Source: Roseibium aggregatum (GTDB lineage: Bacteria; Pseudomonadota; Alphaproteobacteria; Rhizobiales; Stappiaceae). From it: a DNA stretch of 64,000 bases. Numbering within the stretch: the first letter of the stretch is position 1; each line of letters begins with the position of its first letter. Under the pieces are notes generated by a model that saw only the letters and a list, made by a program, of their open reading frames with translations, made no database searches and had not been told where the DNA came from. The stretch spans positions 124,001 through 188,000 of the forward strand of contig NZ_JAEKJZ010000008.1 in assembly GCF_017309185.1 (NCBI RefSeq), written 5' to 3'. Positions 1 to 9,476 of this stretch are shown one piece after another. The translations under genes and the position numbers were made by a program.

Positions 1-753
1 GTACGGCTCCTGTCGATCTCGCGCGGTTACGACCCGCGCGACTTCGCCCTCTGCGCCTTCGGCGGTGCCGGTGCGCTGCACGGCGCCGCCGTCGCCCGGG
101 AACTTTCCATTCCAACCGTCATCGTGCCGCCGAACCCCGGTGTGACTTCGGCGCTCGGCTGCCTGCTCGTCGACATCCAGCACGATTTCTCCGACAGCTT
201 CATGAAGCGCGCGGACCAGACCGAGATGGCGGAACTCGAGGCCGCCTATCGCAAGATCGAGGCGGAAGCCCGTACGCAGCTCGAACACGAGGGTGTCGAG
301 GAGAAGGACATGATCCTGACCCGCACGGCCGAGATGATGTATCACGGTCAATGGCGCTCGCTGGAGGTTCCGGTGTCGGCGGACATCCAAGATGTCCAGG
401 ATCTCGCCGACGCCTTTCACGCCGAACACGAGCGCGAGTACAACTACGCCCGCAAGGAAGCCGCCGTTTCCATCTTTCGCGTGGCGGTCAAGGCGATCGG
501 CCTCGTGCCGAAGGCCGAACTGCAAAAGCACGCGGTCACGCCCTACACGCCGGAACCCGTTGCACACCGTCCGGTCTGGTTCGAAGGCAGCGAGTTTCAG
601 GCCTCCGTCTTTGAACGGGAAACGCTGAAGGCCGGCGCGAAGATCGCCGGTCCGGCCATCATCGAGCAATTCGATTCCACGACCGTCGTCCCGCCCGCCA
701 TGACCGCAGAGGTGGACGCCTACATGAACATCCTCATCGATACGAAGGGCTGA
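1..753 (+). CDS. hyuA: HyuA-type hydantoinase/oxoprolinase alpha subunit, C-terminal part
   Basis: This is the C-terminal part of an ATP-dependent N-methylhydantoinase/5-oxoprolinase alpha subunit. In this family the alpha subunit has the actin-like ATPase fold that phosphorylates the lactam or imide oxygen before ring opening. The frame is open from base 1, so the start and roughly 450 residues lie upstream; 250 codons are visible. The glycine-rich segment GGAGALHG (visible residues 21-28) followed by IPTVIVPPNPGVTSALG is characteristic. A GTG at 124 falls inside this conserved block and is not the start. The hyuB gene follows after 3 bases, so the two subunits are cotranscribed. The exact substrate cannot be read from the sequence. 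Confidence 0.9.
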   Translation, partial: VRLLSISRGYDPRDFALCAFGGAGALHGAAVARELSIPTVIVPPNPGVTSALGCLLVDIQHDFSDSFMKRADQTEMAELEAAYRKIEAEARTQLEHEGVEEKDMILTRTAEMMYHGQWRSLEVPVSADIQDVQDLADAFHAEHEREYNYARKEAAVSIFRVAVKAIGLVPKAELQKHAVTPYTPEPVAHRPVWFEGSEFQASVFERETLKAGAKIAGPAIIEQFDSTTVVPPAMTAEVDAYMNILIDTKG

Positions 754-756
754 CCC

Positions 757-2718
757 ATGACCTCCAACGAAACCACCCCGCTTGACCCGGTCACATTCGA
801 GGTCCTGAAAAATTCCTTCATTACCGCCGTCGACCAGATGGCGGAACAGATGCTGCGCACCTGTTATTCCTTCGTGATCTACAACCGCGATTTCTCAAAC
901 GGCCTGCACGATGCCGACGGCAACTCGGTCGCCCAGGGCAACCAGGACATCGCGGTCCACGTCGGTACGCTGCACTTCACCTGCAAGGACGTGATCCGGA
1001 CCTTCGACGGAGAGATGAAACCAGGCGACGTCTATGCGATCAACGATCCTTACGCAGGCGGCACCCATTTCAGCGATGTGCGCCTGATCCGGCCGATCTT
1101 CGACGACGACACGCTGATCGCCTTCTCCCAGTCAAACGGCCACTGGTCGGACCTCGGCGGCTCCGTGCCCGGCTCCTTCGACGTGTCGGCCCGGGACATG
1201 TTCCGCGAGGCGGTGCGGATCACGCCCGTCCGCCTGTTCCGCGCCGGCGAGTTCTGCCATGACGTCGCCGGAATGATCGCCGCCAACACCCGCGATCCGA
1301 GCTCGATCATCGGCGACATCCACTCCCAGGCCCAGGCTACCCTGGTCGCGGAGCGCGAAATCCTCCGCCTCGTGAAGAAATACGGCCGCGGCCAGGTTCT
1401 GCAGGGCATGAACGAGGTGCAGGACTACGTCGAGCGGGCCGCGCGCCAGCGCATCGCCGCCCTGCCCGACGGCACCTGGGAAACGGTCGACTACATCGAC
1501 CGGGACCCGGGCAGCGGTGAAGGCATGATCCCGATCCGGGTGAAGATGACCATCGACGGCGACAGCATCCACTACGACTTCACCGGAAGTCACCCGACCA
1601 TTTCATCGATCTACAATTCGGCGCCGGGCGCGACCTTCTCGGCCGTCGTCGCCGGCATGAAAACCTTCTTCCCGGACCTGCCGCTCAACAGCGGGTTTTA
1701 CCGGATGATCGGCATCACGGCACCGGAAAACAGCGTCGTCAGTGCCGAGTGGCCGGTGGCCGTGACCGGGTTCCTGATGCCATTCGAAAAGATCATGAAT
1801 GCCATCTTCGAGATGTGGTCCAAGATCATGCCCGAACGCGCTATCGCCTGCGCCTTCAACCTCGAATATCTGCTGGCCGGCGGACGGGACCTGCGCACGC
1901 CCGACAAGCCGATTTTCATGTTCTACGAGTGGCTGCCAGGGGGCTGGGGCGGACGAAACGGCAAGGACGGCTCCGACGTTACCACCGCCTGCTTCGGCAC
2001 GGGGCTGATGTCGCAACCGAACGAGGGCAACGAACGGGTCAACCCGACCCGAACGACCGAATTCCAGATCCTGCGCGACAGCGCGGGTCCCGGAAAGTGG
2101 CGCGGGGGCACGGGCGTGCAGAAGACCTCCGTCCTGCTCGACAGCGAAAACGCGGTCATGTCCTATATCTGCGACCGGGAGCGGGCCGTGGTCTGGGGTG
2201 TCGAGGGTGGCCTGCCTTCGATGCCGCACGGGCTGTCGATCCGCCGTGAGGGCGAGGAAACCGCCAAATGGCTGGGATCCGTCTTTTCCGACTACCCGGT
2301 CTTTACCGGCGACGAGTTCGCCCGGCCGACGGCGGGCGGCGGCGGCTTCGGCGACCCGCTCGAACGTGACCCGGAGGCCGTGCGCGAGGATGTTATCGAC
2401 GACTACGTTTCGCTCGAACGCGCGGCGAAGGACTATGGAGTCGTCATCAGGGAAGTCGACGCGGATCTCTGCGACTATGAGATCGACCGGGCCGCGACGG
2501 AAGCGCTGCGCGCCGATCTGAGATCCAAGCGCGTCGCCTGGGCCCGCATGGCGCCGGAAGAGGTTTCGGAGCTTTACAGGAAGGGTGAGATCGACGTGCT
2601 GGACGTGGTCCGCCGCCATGCCGTGATCCTGGATTGGGAAACGGGAGAGGTCCTGCCGAAGACGACGGAACAGTTCCGGGACTCCTTCGAGAAGCGCACC
2701 GTGGCGCATTGGGGTTGA
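757..2718 (+). CDS. hyuB: HyuB-type hydantoinase/oxoprolinase beta subunit
   Basis: This 653-residue protein is the beta subunit partner of the upstream HyuA fragment. HyuB subunits carry the hydrolytic half of ATP-dependent cyclic amide or imide cleavage. Family marks are the opening DPVTFEVLKNSF, the block GDVYAINDPYAGGTH near residue 95 and the glycine-rich GGGGFGDPLERDPE about 110 residues before the end. A purine-rich AAGGG sits 8 bases before the ATG. The last ~60 residues extend past the shorter second HyuB of this window (590 aa). The gene ends before a palindromic repeat and a strong terminator, and probably closes an operon that starts left of the window. Confidence 0.9.
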   Translation: MTSNETTPLDPVTFEVLKNSFITAVDQMAEQMLRTCYSFVIYNRDFSNGLHDADGNSVAQGNQDIAVHVGTLHFTCKDVIRTFDGEMKPGDVYAINDPYAGGTHFSDVRLIRPIFDDDTLIAFSQSNGHWSDLGGSVPGSFDVSARDMFREAVRITPVRLFRAGEFCHDVAGMIAANTRDPSSIIGDIHSQAQATLVAEREILRLVKKYGRGQVLQGMNEVQDYVERAARQRIAALPDGTWETVDYIDRDPGSGEGMIPIRVKMTIDGDSIHYDFTGSHPTISSIYNSAPGATFSAVVAGMKTFFPDLPLNSGFYRMIGITAPENSVVSAEWPVAVTGFLMPFEKIMNAIFEMWSKIMPERAIACAFNLEYLLAGGRDLRTPDKPIFMFYEWLPGGWGGRNGKDGSDVTTACFGTGLMSQPNEGNERVNPTRTTEFQILRDSAGPGKWRGGTGVQKTSVLLDSENAVMSYICDRERAVVWGVEGGLPSMPHGLSIRREGEETAKWLGSVFSDYPVFTGDEFARPTAGGGGFGDPLERDPEAVREDVIDDYVSLERAAKDYGVVIREVDADLCDYEIDRAATEALRADLRSKRVAWARMAPEEVSELYRKGEIDVLDVVRRHAVILDWETGEVLPKTTEQFRDSFEKRTVAHWG

Positions 2719-2741
2719 ACCGATATTCCTTGGGCCCCGCC

Positions 2742-2895
2742 GTGTCATCCCGGGCGAACGGAGTGAGACCCGGGGCTCACTCGTTTCCAGAGTGCCGATA
2801 CAGTCTCAGAGGAAACGAAGAGGAAATGCCAGCGATGGAACAAGCGGGTCGGCGAGTTGGCCCCGGCTCAGCGCTGCGCTTGGCCGGGGTGACAC
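2742..2895. repeat. REP-like extragenic palindromic element
   Basis: GTGTCATCCCGGGC (2742-2755) pairs with 2882-2895 as its near-perfect reverse complement (12 of 14). Inside are two smaller hairpins: GAGTGAG/CTCACTC (2761-2767, 2776-2782) and CCCCGGC/GCCGGGG (2861-2867, 2883-2889). Elements that begin GTCATCCCGGG and end in CCCGGG-TGACA are common between genes in Alphaproteobacteria, often at convergent gene ends as here. No coding function is seen. Only one copy lies in this window. Confidence 0.6.
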
Positions 2896-2951
2896 CTGAA
2901 ATACCGCTCATCCGGGGAAAAACAGCGCCGATATCGGGCAGTCGATAAACC

Positions 2952-2983
2952 GGCAAGCGGGCGATCGGCCCGCTTGCCTTTTT
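2952..2983 (+). terminator. Rho-independent terminator between convergent hyuB genes
   Basis: A perfect 11-bp stem GGCAAGCGGGC/GCCCGCTTGCC (2952-2962, 2968-2978) encloses a 5-base loop and is followed at once by five T residues. The T tract serves the plus-strand hyuB. The A-rich left flank gives only a weak T tract on the minus strand, but the hairpin lies directly after the stop codon of the minus-strand hyuB, so it may act in both directions. Confidence 0.85.
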
Positions 2984-2986
2984 CAT

Positions 2987-4759
2987 TCAAGCGGCGCTTT
3001 GGGCGCGCAGGGCTTCGGTGGCTGGCAGGTCGAGATCCCAGCCGTAACCGTTGTCGACTTCCTTGAGGACCACGCCATAAGCTTCCTTGGCGTGGTCGAC
3101 GTCGATGAAGCCGTCGAGCACATCGTCCAGCACCTTTTGCGGATCGCGCTCCAACGGATCGCCGTAGCCGCCGCCGGAGGGAGAGAAGTAGCTGACGACA
3201 TCGCCTTCTTCGGTCCGGAGCCCGGAGAATTTCGAGTATTCCTGACGGATCTCGTCCGGACGTTCGAAGTTGTAGATCTCCATCTTGCCGCATGCCCCTT
3301 CCTTTCCGCCGAACACACCCCATGGCACATCCAGATGACGGTCGGATTCGTGGGTCATGTAGCCCGGCGTGAGGTAGCGCTGGGACTTGACGACCCCCGA
3401 ACCGCCCCGGAACTTGCCCGCCCCCGGAGGCACGTCGTCGCGCACCTCGTAGCGGTCGCAGATCAGGGGCAGATGCATGCCGAGATCTTCAAGCGGGTTG
3501 TTGCGCGTGTTGCGCATCAGTTCCTCGATGGTGTCCGGACCGTCGGATTCCGGACGGCCGCCCATGGCCGCCTCGTTGACTTCCAGGAACACCCAGTAGT
3601 CGCCATTCGGACGGACGCCCGAAAAGGCGGCGAAGGAAAGCGTCGCCGCGTTACCCGCGGTGCATTTTTCCGGAAGGACCGGAGACAAGGCCTTGATCAC
3701 CAGATCGGCCATGCGCTGGATCTGGCAGAAGCGCGCTTCGGCGGCCGCCGGCATGACCGGGTTGAAGATGCAGCCTTTCGGCGCGGTGACCTTGATCGGG
3801 CGGAAAGAACCTTCGTTCTGCGGCACGAATTCCGTCGAGGTGTAGGTATCCAGCAGCATCGCCCGGAAGACGAAGAAGGCGGCCACCATGGTCGAGCCAT
3901 CGAAGGGCACGTTGAAGGCGGTCGGCACCTGGGGCGACGACCCCGTCAGATCGATCTCGACGCTATCACCGGTCACACGGACACAGACCTTGATGGGCAG
4001 GGTCTTGGTGCGGTCGCGGCCGTCGTCGTCCAGAAAGCCCTCGGCGAAATATTCACCGTCCGGGATCTTGGCAATCTCCCGGCGCATCATCCGCTCCGTG
4101 TAGTCCATCAGCTGGCGGGTCGCCTGCAGAACCGTCGCCTTTCCATAGGTCTGGAGCAGTTCCTCAAACCGCCTGACGCCGAGTTCGGCCGAGGCGATCT
4201 GGGCTTCCAGGTCGCCCATGACGAGGCCCGGCACGCGGGTGTTGTCGCGGATGTATTTCCAGAGGTTCTCGTTGCGGACACCTTCCTCGTAGAGCTTCAC
4301 GCCGTCCAGCAGCATGCCTTCCGCCCAGACGTCCGGCACGTCGATGATCAGACCCGGCGTTGCCGCGCCGATATCGACATGGTGCGCGGTGTTCGCCGAA
4401 AAACCGACCAGTTCTCCCTCAAAGAAGACCGGCATGACGATGGCGATATCGGGCGAGTGGCTGGCGCCCTTGTAGGGATGGTTATGAATGACGCAGTCGC
4501 CCGGCTTCCAGTCACTCAGCGGCACGGTCTGCTCGATGCCGCGCAGGTATCCGGGAAGCGAACCGATGTGCATCGGGGTGCTGTCGGATTCACACAGCGT
4601 GTTGTACTCCGTGTCGAACAGGCCTGCGCCAAGATCCTGGCTTTCGCGGATGATCGACGAGTAGCTCATGCGGTAAAGCACATTGCCCATCTGCTCGGCG
4701 ATGGAGTGCAGTGCGCCGCCGACGACCTGCAGGGTGATCGGGTCAAGTTCGGTTGTCAT
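2987..4759 (-). CDS. hyuB: HyuB-type hydantoinase/oxoprolinase beta subunit (second copy)
   Basis: This 590-residue beta subunit is paired with the hyuA directly upstream. It opens with ELDPITLQVVGGALHSIAEQ, has PGDCVIHNHPYKGASHSPD in place of the first copy's NDPYAGGTH, and ends with the family block GGGYGDPLERDP. I chose the ATG at 4759 because AGGAG lies 9 bases upstream; a TTG six codons earlier has no such site. It is the last gene of a ten-gene minus-strand operon that also encodes an ABC importer, an amidase and two SDR enzymes, so its substrate is probably the imported compound or a product of it. The exact cyclic amide or imide is not identifiable. Confidence 0.9.
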   Translation of the reverse strand: MTTELDPITLQVVGGALHSIAEQMGNVLYRMSYSSIIRESQDLGAGLFDTEYNTLCESDSTPMHIGSLPGYLRGIEQTVPLSDWKPGDCVIHNHPYKGASHSPDIAIVMPVFFEGELVGFSANTAHHVDIGAATPGLIIDVPDVWAEGMLLDGVKLYEEGVRNENLWKYIRDNTRVPGLVMGDLEAQIASAELGVRRFEELLQTYGKATVLQATRQLMDYTERMMRREIAKIPDGEYFAEGFLDDDGRDRTKTLPIKVCVRVTGDSVEIDLTGSSPQVPTAFNVPFDGSTMVAAFFVFRAMLLDTYTSTEFVPQNEGSFRPIKVTAPKGCIFNPVMPAAAEARFCQIQRMADLVIKALSPVLPEKCTAGNAATLSFAAFSGVRPNGDYWVFLEVNEAAMGGRPESDGPDTIEELMRNTRNNPLEDLGMHLPLICDRYEVRDDVPPGAGKFRGGSGVVKSQRYLTPGYMTHESDRHLDVPWGVFGGKEGACGKMEIYNFERPDEIRQEYSKFSGLRTEEGDVVSYFSPSGGGYGDPLERDPQKVLDDVLDGFIDVDHAKEAYGVVLKEVDNGYGWDLDLPATEALRAQSAA

Positions 4760-4777
4760 TGTTCGATCTCCTGTCAA

Positions 4778-6868
4778 TCAGATGCGCGCGATGCGCAGGT
4801 CGCCGTGGCCGAGGACGGTCGCGGTGTGTCCCGGAGGCACAAGGGTCGTGGAATTGTGCTGAGTGATCAGCGCCGGTCCGGCGACCGTGTCGTCGGCCAG
4901 AAGCTTCATCCGGTCGTAACGCGGTGTTTCGACCTCGACCCCGTCGTCGAAGACGGTCTTGCGCGTATAGAGCTGAGCGTCCTCCGGATTTGCCCGACCG
5001 CCTTTCGGCAGGTCGGGCAAGCGCAGTTGCTCAACGGCTGCATTGGCAACCACGCGGATGGTCACGGCCTCCGTCACCTGGTCGCGGAAAGCGTGACCGT
5101 ATTGCTGTTTGTGGATGTCGAAGAAATTGTCGATCACGACCTTCACGTTGTCGGCGGACAGCGGCTCGTCCGGCATTTCCGCACGCAGCTCGAAGCCCTG
5201 TCCGACATAACGGCATTCCATGACCTTCTTGAACCGGCGTGCCTCCTTCGGAATGCCGTCGGATTCAAGCTGGGCGTCGGCCTCCGCCATCAGTTCACCG
5301 GCGATCTTGTTGACATTCGCGAAGCTCGCTTCGTCGGCGGTATCGAGGAAGGCCAGAACCGATCGCGTGTATTCGTATTGCAGATCGGTCACCAGCAGGC
5401 CCATTGCCGCGGTAATGCCGGGCTGGAGCGGAGCGATCACGTCCTTGGCGCCGATAATCTCGCCGAGCGCCACCGAGTGAAGCGGACCGGCGCCACCGAA
5501 ACCCATCAGGGTAAAGCTGCGCGGATCGATGCCCTTGGCAACCGAATTGGCGTTGATTGCCAGCGCCATATTGTTGTTGATCACCTTCAGGATGCCGAGC
5601 GCGGCCTCGGTGACGGTGAACCCGAGCGGTTTGGCGATCTTTTCCTCAATCGCCTTGACCGCAAGATCCGGATCGATGGAAATGTCGCCGCCAAGGAAAT
5701 GCGCGGGATCAAGACGGCCGAGCGCCACCTGTGCGTCGGTCACCGTCGGCTCCGTTCCTCCGTTGCCGTAACAGGCCGGGCCTGGTGTTGCGCCGGCCGA
5801 ACGCGGTCCGACCCGGAATGCACCTCCGGCATCGACATAGGCAATCGAGCCTCCGCCCGCTCCAATGGCGTCGATATCGATCATCGGCACCAGCACGGGC
5901 AGGCTCGCGACTTCGGTGTCGCGCGGGTTCTTGATGCGCAGTTCCCCGTTCTGGATCACCGAGATGTCGGCCGAGGTTCCGCCGATGTCGATGGTGATCA
6001 CATTGCCCGTGTCGCAGTGGCCGCCGGTCCAGCGGCCGCCGATCACGCCGCCGGCAGGGCCGGACAGCAACAGGCCGATCGGCCGTTCGGAGGAATTCTC
6101 GATGGTCGAGATGCCGCCGTTGGACTGCATGATACGGACGATCGCGTCGACGCCGTTTTCCTTCAGCCGGTTTTCCAGATTGCTGAGATAGCGCGCCGTC
6201 TTCGGACCGATATAGGCGTTCATCGCCGTCGAGCTGAAGCGCTCGTATTCGCGGATCACGTTGACCACTTCCGACGAGGCACAGATATAGGCGCCGGGCA
6301 TCACTTCCTTGACGATTTCCTTGGCCCGCTGCTCGTGGGAATCATTCAGGAAGGAGAACAGGAACGAGATGATGACCGCGTTGAGGCCCCGCTTCTTGAA
6401 GAGTTCGGCGGCCTCCCGGACCTCGTCCTCATCGAGCCCGACCTCCACCGTGCCGTCCGGTGGCATGATGCGTTCGCTGATGGCGATCCGGTTGCGGCGC
6501 TTGACCAGCGGCTTGGATTGCCAGGGCACATCGAACTGGAGGCTGAAATTATGAGGCCGCTTGTGACGGCCCATATGGAGGATGTCCCGGAAGCCCTTGG
6601 TCGTCAGCATGCCGACCTCGGCGCCGTTGCGCTCGATCACCATGTTGGTCGCAACCGTCGTGCCGTGGAACAGCATGTCGATCTCGCCCGGTTCCACACC
6701 AGCCAGCTTGCAGACCTGGAGAACGCCCTTGACGACGCCCTCGGACTGGTCGTGCAGCGTGCTCGGCACCTTGGTGACGAAGACCTTCTGCTCGCCGTCA
6801 CCGGCCTCCGAGTGTTCCAGAACGATGTCGGTGAATGTCCCTCCGACGTCCACGCCTACTCGTATCAT
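4778..6868 (-). CDS. hyuA: HyuA-type hydantoinase/oxoprolinase alpha subunit (second copy)
   Basis: This 696-residue complete alpha subunit has the ATPase motif DVGGTFTDIV at residues 5-14, a second nucleotide-binding block ITIDIGGTSADIS near residue 290 and the C-terminal LMGFGGAGPLHSVALGEIIG. It would use ATP to activate a cyclic amide bond for hydrolysis together with the HyuB encoded 18 bases downstream. The ATG at 6868 is chosen because the DVGGTFTD motif must lie at the N terminus and AAGGAAAA precedes it; the frame stays open 39 codons further upstream but that part overlaps the amidase gene and is not family-like. The pair is homologous to, but diverged from, the pair at 1-2718. Confidence 0.92.
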   Translation of the reverse strand: MIRVGVDVGGTFTDIVLEHSEAGDGEQKVFVTKVPSTLHDQSEGVVKGVLQVCKLAGVEPGEIDMLFHGTTVATNMVIERNGAEVGMLTTKGFRDILHMGRHKRPHNFSLQFDVPWQSKPLVKRRNRIAISERIMPPDGTVEVGLDEDEVREAAELFKKRGLNAVIISFLFSFLNDSHEQRAKEIVKEVMPGAYICASSEVVNVIREYERFSSTAMNAYIGPKTARYLSNLENRLKENGVDAIVRIMQSNGGISTIENSSERPIGLLLSGPAGGVIGGRWTGGHCDTGNVITIDIGGTSADISVIQNGELRIKNPRDTEVASLPVLVPMIDIDAIGAGGGSIAYVDAGGAFRVGPRSAGATPGPACYGNGGTEPTVTDAQVALGRLDPAHFLGGDISIDPDLAVKAIEEKIAKPLGFTVTEAALGILKVINNNMALAINANSVAKGIDPRSFTLMGFGGAGPLHSVALGEIIGAKDVIAPLQPGITAAMGLLVTDLQYEYTRSVLAFLDTADEASFANVNKIAGELMAEADAQLESDGIPKEARRFKKVMECRYVGQGFELRAEMPDEPLSADNVKVVIDNFFDIHKQQYGHAFRDQVTEAVTIRVVANAAVEQLRLPDLPKGGRANPEDAQLYTRKTVFDDGVEVETPRYDRMKLLADDTVAGPALITQHNSTTLVPPGHTATVLGHGDLRIARI

Positions 6869-6906
6869 TCTGTTTTCCTTTTCCGTTGTCGTTCCAGTTT
6901 TCGCCG

Positions 6907-8280
6907 TCAGCCGGCGGTTCGGAGCACGCGCTCGACGTCGAGAGCCGCACCCAGCAGCCGTTCGTCGTCGTTGCCGACCGTGCACAAAAGAAAGCTGGTC
7001 GGCAGACCGCCGCCATCCGTTCCGTTGGGAAGCGCGACACCCGGCAGATTGAAGAAGTTGCCGATCACTGTGTTGCGCAGGGTTTTCAGATTGATCCTGT
7101 GAAACAGGGCATCATCCGCCTCCAAGGGCGCGATCGCCGGTGCGACATGCGGCGCCGTGGGCATGGCCAGCAACGCCCCGTCCAAAAGACCCGAAATTGC
7201 CGCCATGCCTTCAAGGCGTGCCCTGTGCAAGACAATCAGGTCAGCGGCCGACATGGCCTTGCCGCCCTGAATGCGCGCCAGAACGCGCCGGTCGATGTTC
7301 GCGGCTCCGGGTCCGTCAACGAGGTCTCGATGCTCCACATAGGCTTCCGCCGCCGTGATCGATCCTAATTCAGCCGCAAGCCGCGCCGCCTCGGCGAACT
7401 GAGGCAAGGGCCCTCTGGTGACGACCGCCCCCGCCTGTTCCAGCAACGCCAGGCTCTTTTCGAAGTTCTCCGAAACCGCGGGATCGAGATCGTCGAGAAC
7501 GACTGTTTCAGGAACGAAGATCCGCAGGGTCTCCACCGGACGCCTTGTCACACCGGACGTCACTGCACCGCGCAACACCATGTCCAGGAGAATGCAATCC
7601 TCCACCGTGCGGGCCAACGGACCGACCGTGTCGAGCGTTCTGGAAAGCGCGAAGACACCCCTGGCCGGTATCCTCCCTTCCGAGGACTTGTAGCCGACCA
7701 CGCCATTGAAGGCCGCGGGGATGCGAACCGAGCCGCCCGTGTCCGTGCCGATTGCGCAGGGAGCCAGACCGGCCGCAACGGCGACGCCGGAGCCCGAGGA
7801 GGACCCACCCGGTGCACGTGGCGTCACGGTATCGTTCGGGTTCAAAGGTGTGCCGAAATGCGGGTTCAGGCCAAGTCCCGAATAGGCGAATTCAGACAGG
7901 TTGACCTTGCCGAGAGCGATCATGCCGGCTCTGGCGGCATTGGCCAGGATCGGCGCATCACTCTCGGCTGCCAGCGCGTTCCGATAGATATTCGAAGCGG
8001 CGGTTGTGGTTTCGCCCCTGAAGTCGACGAGATCCTTCCAGGCCATCGGAACGCCGTCGAGAGCGGAGGCCGGGCGGCCGGCCTTCAACCTGCGGGCGGC
8101 GGCCTCTGCCTCCCGTCGCGCCCGGTCCGCCGTAACGGTCAAAAAGATCGGGGATGTCTGCCGGCCAATCTTCTCCAGATAGTGTTCGGTCAAACCGACC
8201 GGATCGGCACGTCTGTCCGCCAGCACCCGGGCAATCTCAGCCGCCGGCTTTTGCGCCAGATCGTCGATATCCACCATCAT
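6907..8280 (-). CDS. Amidase-signature family hydrolase
   Basis: This 457-residue cytoplasmic amidase uses the Ser-cisSer-Lys triad. The lysine is in MAWKDLVD, the cis-serine in PGGSSSGSG and the nucleophile in GTDTGGSVRIPAAFNG. The length is normal for the family. It lies 38 bases before the second hyuA and 3 bases after a transporter ATPase gene, inside the ten-gene operon. A plausible role is hydrolysis of the linear amide or carbamoyl product left after HyuAB opens a ring, or of an imported amide; this is inferred from context. Substrate specificity in this family cannot be read from the motifs. Confidence 0.88.
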   Translation of the reverse strand: MMVDIDDLAQKPAAEIARVLADRRADPVGLTEHYLEKIGRQTSPIFLTVTADRARREAEAAARRLKAGRPASALDGVPMAWKDLVDFRGETTTAASNIYRNALAAESDAPILANAARAGMIALGKVNLSEFAYSGLGLNPHFGTPLNPNDTVTPRAPGGSSSGSGVAVAAGLAPCAIGTDTGGSVRIPAAFNGVVGYKSSEGRIPARGVFALSRTLDTVGPLARTVEDCILLDMVLRGAVTSGVTRRPVETLRIFVPETVVLDDLDPAVSENFEKSLALLEQAGAVVTRGPLPQFAEAARLAAELGSITAAEAYVEHRDLVDGPGAANIDRRVLARIQGGKAMSAADLIVLHRARLEGMAAISGLLDGALLAMPTAPHVAPAIAPLEADDALFHRINLKTLRNTVIGNFFNLPGVALPNGTDGGGLPTSFLLCTVGNDDERLLGAALDVERVLRTAG

Positions 8281-8283
8281 CGG

Positions 8284-9393
8284 TCACGCGGCTTCCAGGA
8301 CAACGGTCGCCCGTTCGGGCTGCCAACGCAGATCGACCTGTCCACCGGTTTCGATGCCGCGTTCGGCGATCTTTTCGCGGTGGGTCTCGATACGGATACT
8401 CAGGTCGTCGTCGAGATGAACGGTGACATAAGCAAAATGGCCGACCGCATCGATGGCGCTCACCTGTCCGGAAACCATGTCGGTCAGGGCAGTATCGGCA
8501 GCTGCGCCCGCGGGCAGGATGTCGACATATTCCGAGGGCGCCACAAGCAGGGCTTTCGCGTCGGCGGCCGAGGTCGCGGGATCGAAGGATGGCACGCCGG
8601 AAAGAGCCCCGAATCGGGTTTGAACGACCGCGCGGCCATTGCCGGTTTGCGCAAGCTGGCCTTCGATGATCTTGTTGCGACCGATGAACCGGGCAACGAA
8701 GGGCGACTTCGGCCGTGTGTAAAGCTCGAACGGCGCCGAGATCTGTTCCACCTTGCCGGAATTCATCACGACAACCCGATCGCCCATGCTGAGCGCTTCG
8801 GATTGCGCGTGGGTGACGAAGACGAAGGTGATGTTCAAGTCGCGCTGGAGGATCTTGAGCTCCTCCTGGATCGACTTGCGCAGATTGGCGTCGAGCGCGC
8901 CCAACGGTTCGTCGAGCAGCAGGATATCCGGTTCCGTGACCAGGCCGCGCGCCAGCGCCACGCGTTGTTTCTGGCCTCCCGAAAGCGATCCTTCCTTGGC
9001 TCCCGCGATATCGCCGAGTTGCAGCTTGTCGATGATGGAATCGACCCGTTTCTTGATGTCCGGCGCGGACGCCTTGCGGACATGCAGACCGAACTCGATG
9101 TTCTGGCGCACCGTCATGTGCGGGAAGATCGCGTAATTCTGGAAGATCGTGGAGGTCGGCCGCTTTTCCGTCGGCACATCGGTAAAATTGTGGCCGCGGA
9201 TCAGAAGGTCTCCGGAACTGATGCTTTCAAGACCGGCGATCATGCGCAACGTCGTGGTCTTGCCGCAGCCGGACGGCCCGACGAAGGAGATGAACTCACC
9301 GCGCTCCACCCTCAGGTCGAAATTTTCGACGGCAACAGTGCCGCCGGGATAAACCTTGCGCAGCTTGACAAGCTCGAGGTCGTAATCGGCCAT
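8284..9393 (-). CDS. ABC transporter ATP-binding protein, spermidine/putrescine (PotA) type
   Basis: This 369-residue ATPase has Walker A GPSGCGKTTT, Q-loop FQNYAIFPH, signature LSGGQKQRVALARGL, Walker B ILLLDEPLGALD and an intact switch histidine in VFVTHAQSEAL, followed by a C-terminal TOBE-like regulatory region. It is the second ATPase of the operon and directly follows the binding-protein gene. The permeases are encoded further upstream with another, divergent ATPase (14035-15189) that has lost its switch histidine. The two may form a heterodimer, or each may serve one transporter. The imported substrate is unknown but is probably a small nitrogenous compound. Confidence 0.9.
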   Translation of the reverse strand: MADYDLELVKLRKVYPGGTVAVENFDLRVERGEFISFVGPSGCGKTTTLRMIAGLESISSGDLLIRGHNFTDVPTEKRPTSTIFQNYAIFPHMTVRQNIEFGLHVRKASAPDIKKRVDSIIDKLQLGDIAGAKEGSLSGGQKQRVALARGLVTEPDILLLDEPLGALDANLRKSIQEELKILQRDLNITFVFVTHAQSEALSMGDRVVVMNSGKVEQISAPFELYTRPKSPFVARFIGRNKIIEGQLAQTGNGRAVVQTRFGALSGVPSFDPATSAADAKALLVAPSEYVDILPAGAAADTALTDMVSGQVSAIDAVGHFAYVTVHLDDDLSIRIETHREKIAERGIETGGQVDLRWQPERATVVLEAA

Positions 9394-9435
9394 GACGAAC
9401 CAATCCTAAAGAAAACACCGATAAGCGGAGAGAAC

Positions 9436-9459
9436 CCGGGAGAGACGCATCCCTCCCGG
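9436..9459 (-). promoter_or_regulatory. Stem-loop after the binding-protein gene
   Basis: CCGGGAG (9436-9442) and CTCCCGG (9453-9459) form a 7-bp stem in the 83-base gap between the binding-protein stop and the next ATPase gene. There is no T tract. Such hairpins after binding-protein genes often stabilise the upstream mRNA segment so that the binding protein is made in excess. The role is inferred. Confidence 0.4.
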
Positions 9460-9476
9460 ACAAGGCACGTTTCAGA

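Noticed and set aside
2999..7102. A 1367-codon open frame on the plus strand
   Set aside because: It is antisense to hyuB, hyuA and part of the amidase, all with clear family motifs. GC-rich codon use opens long antisense frames; its protein has no recognisable domain.
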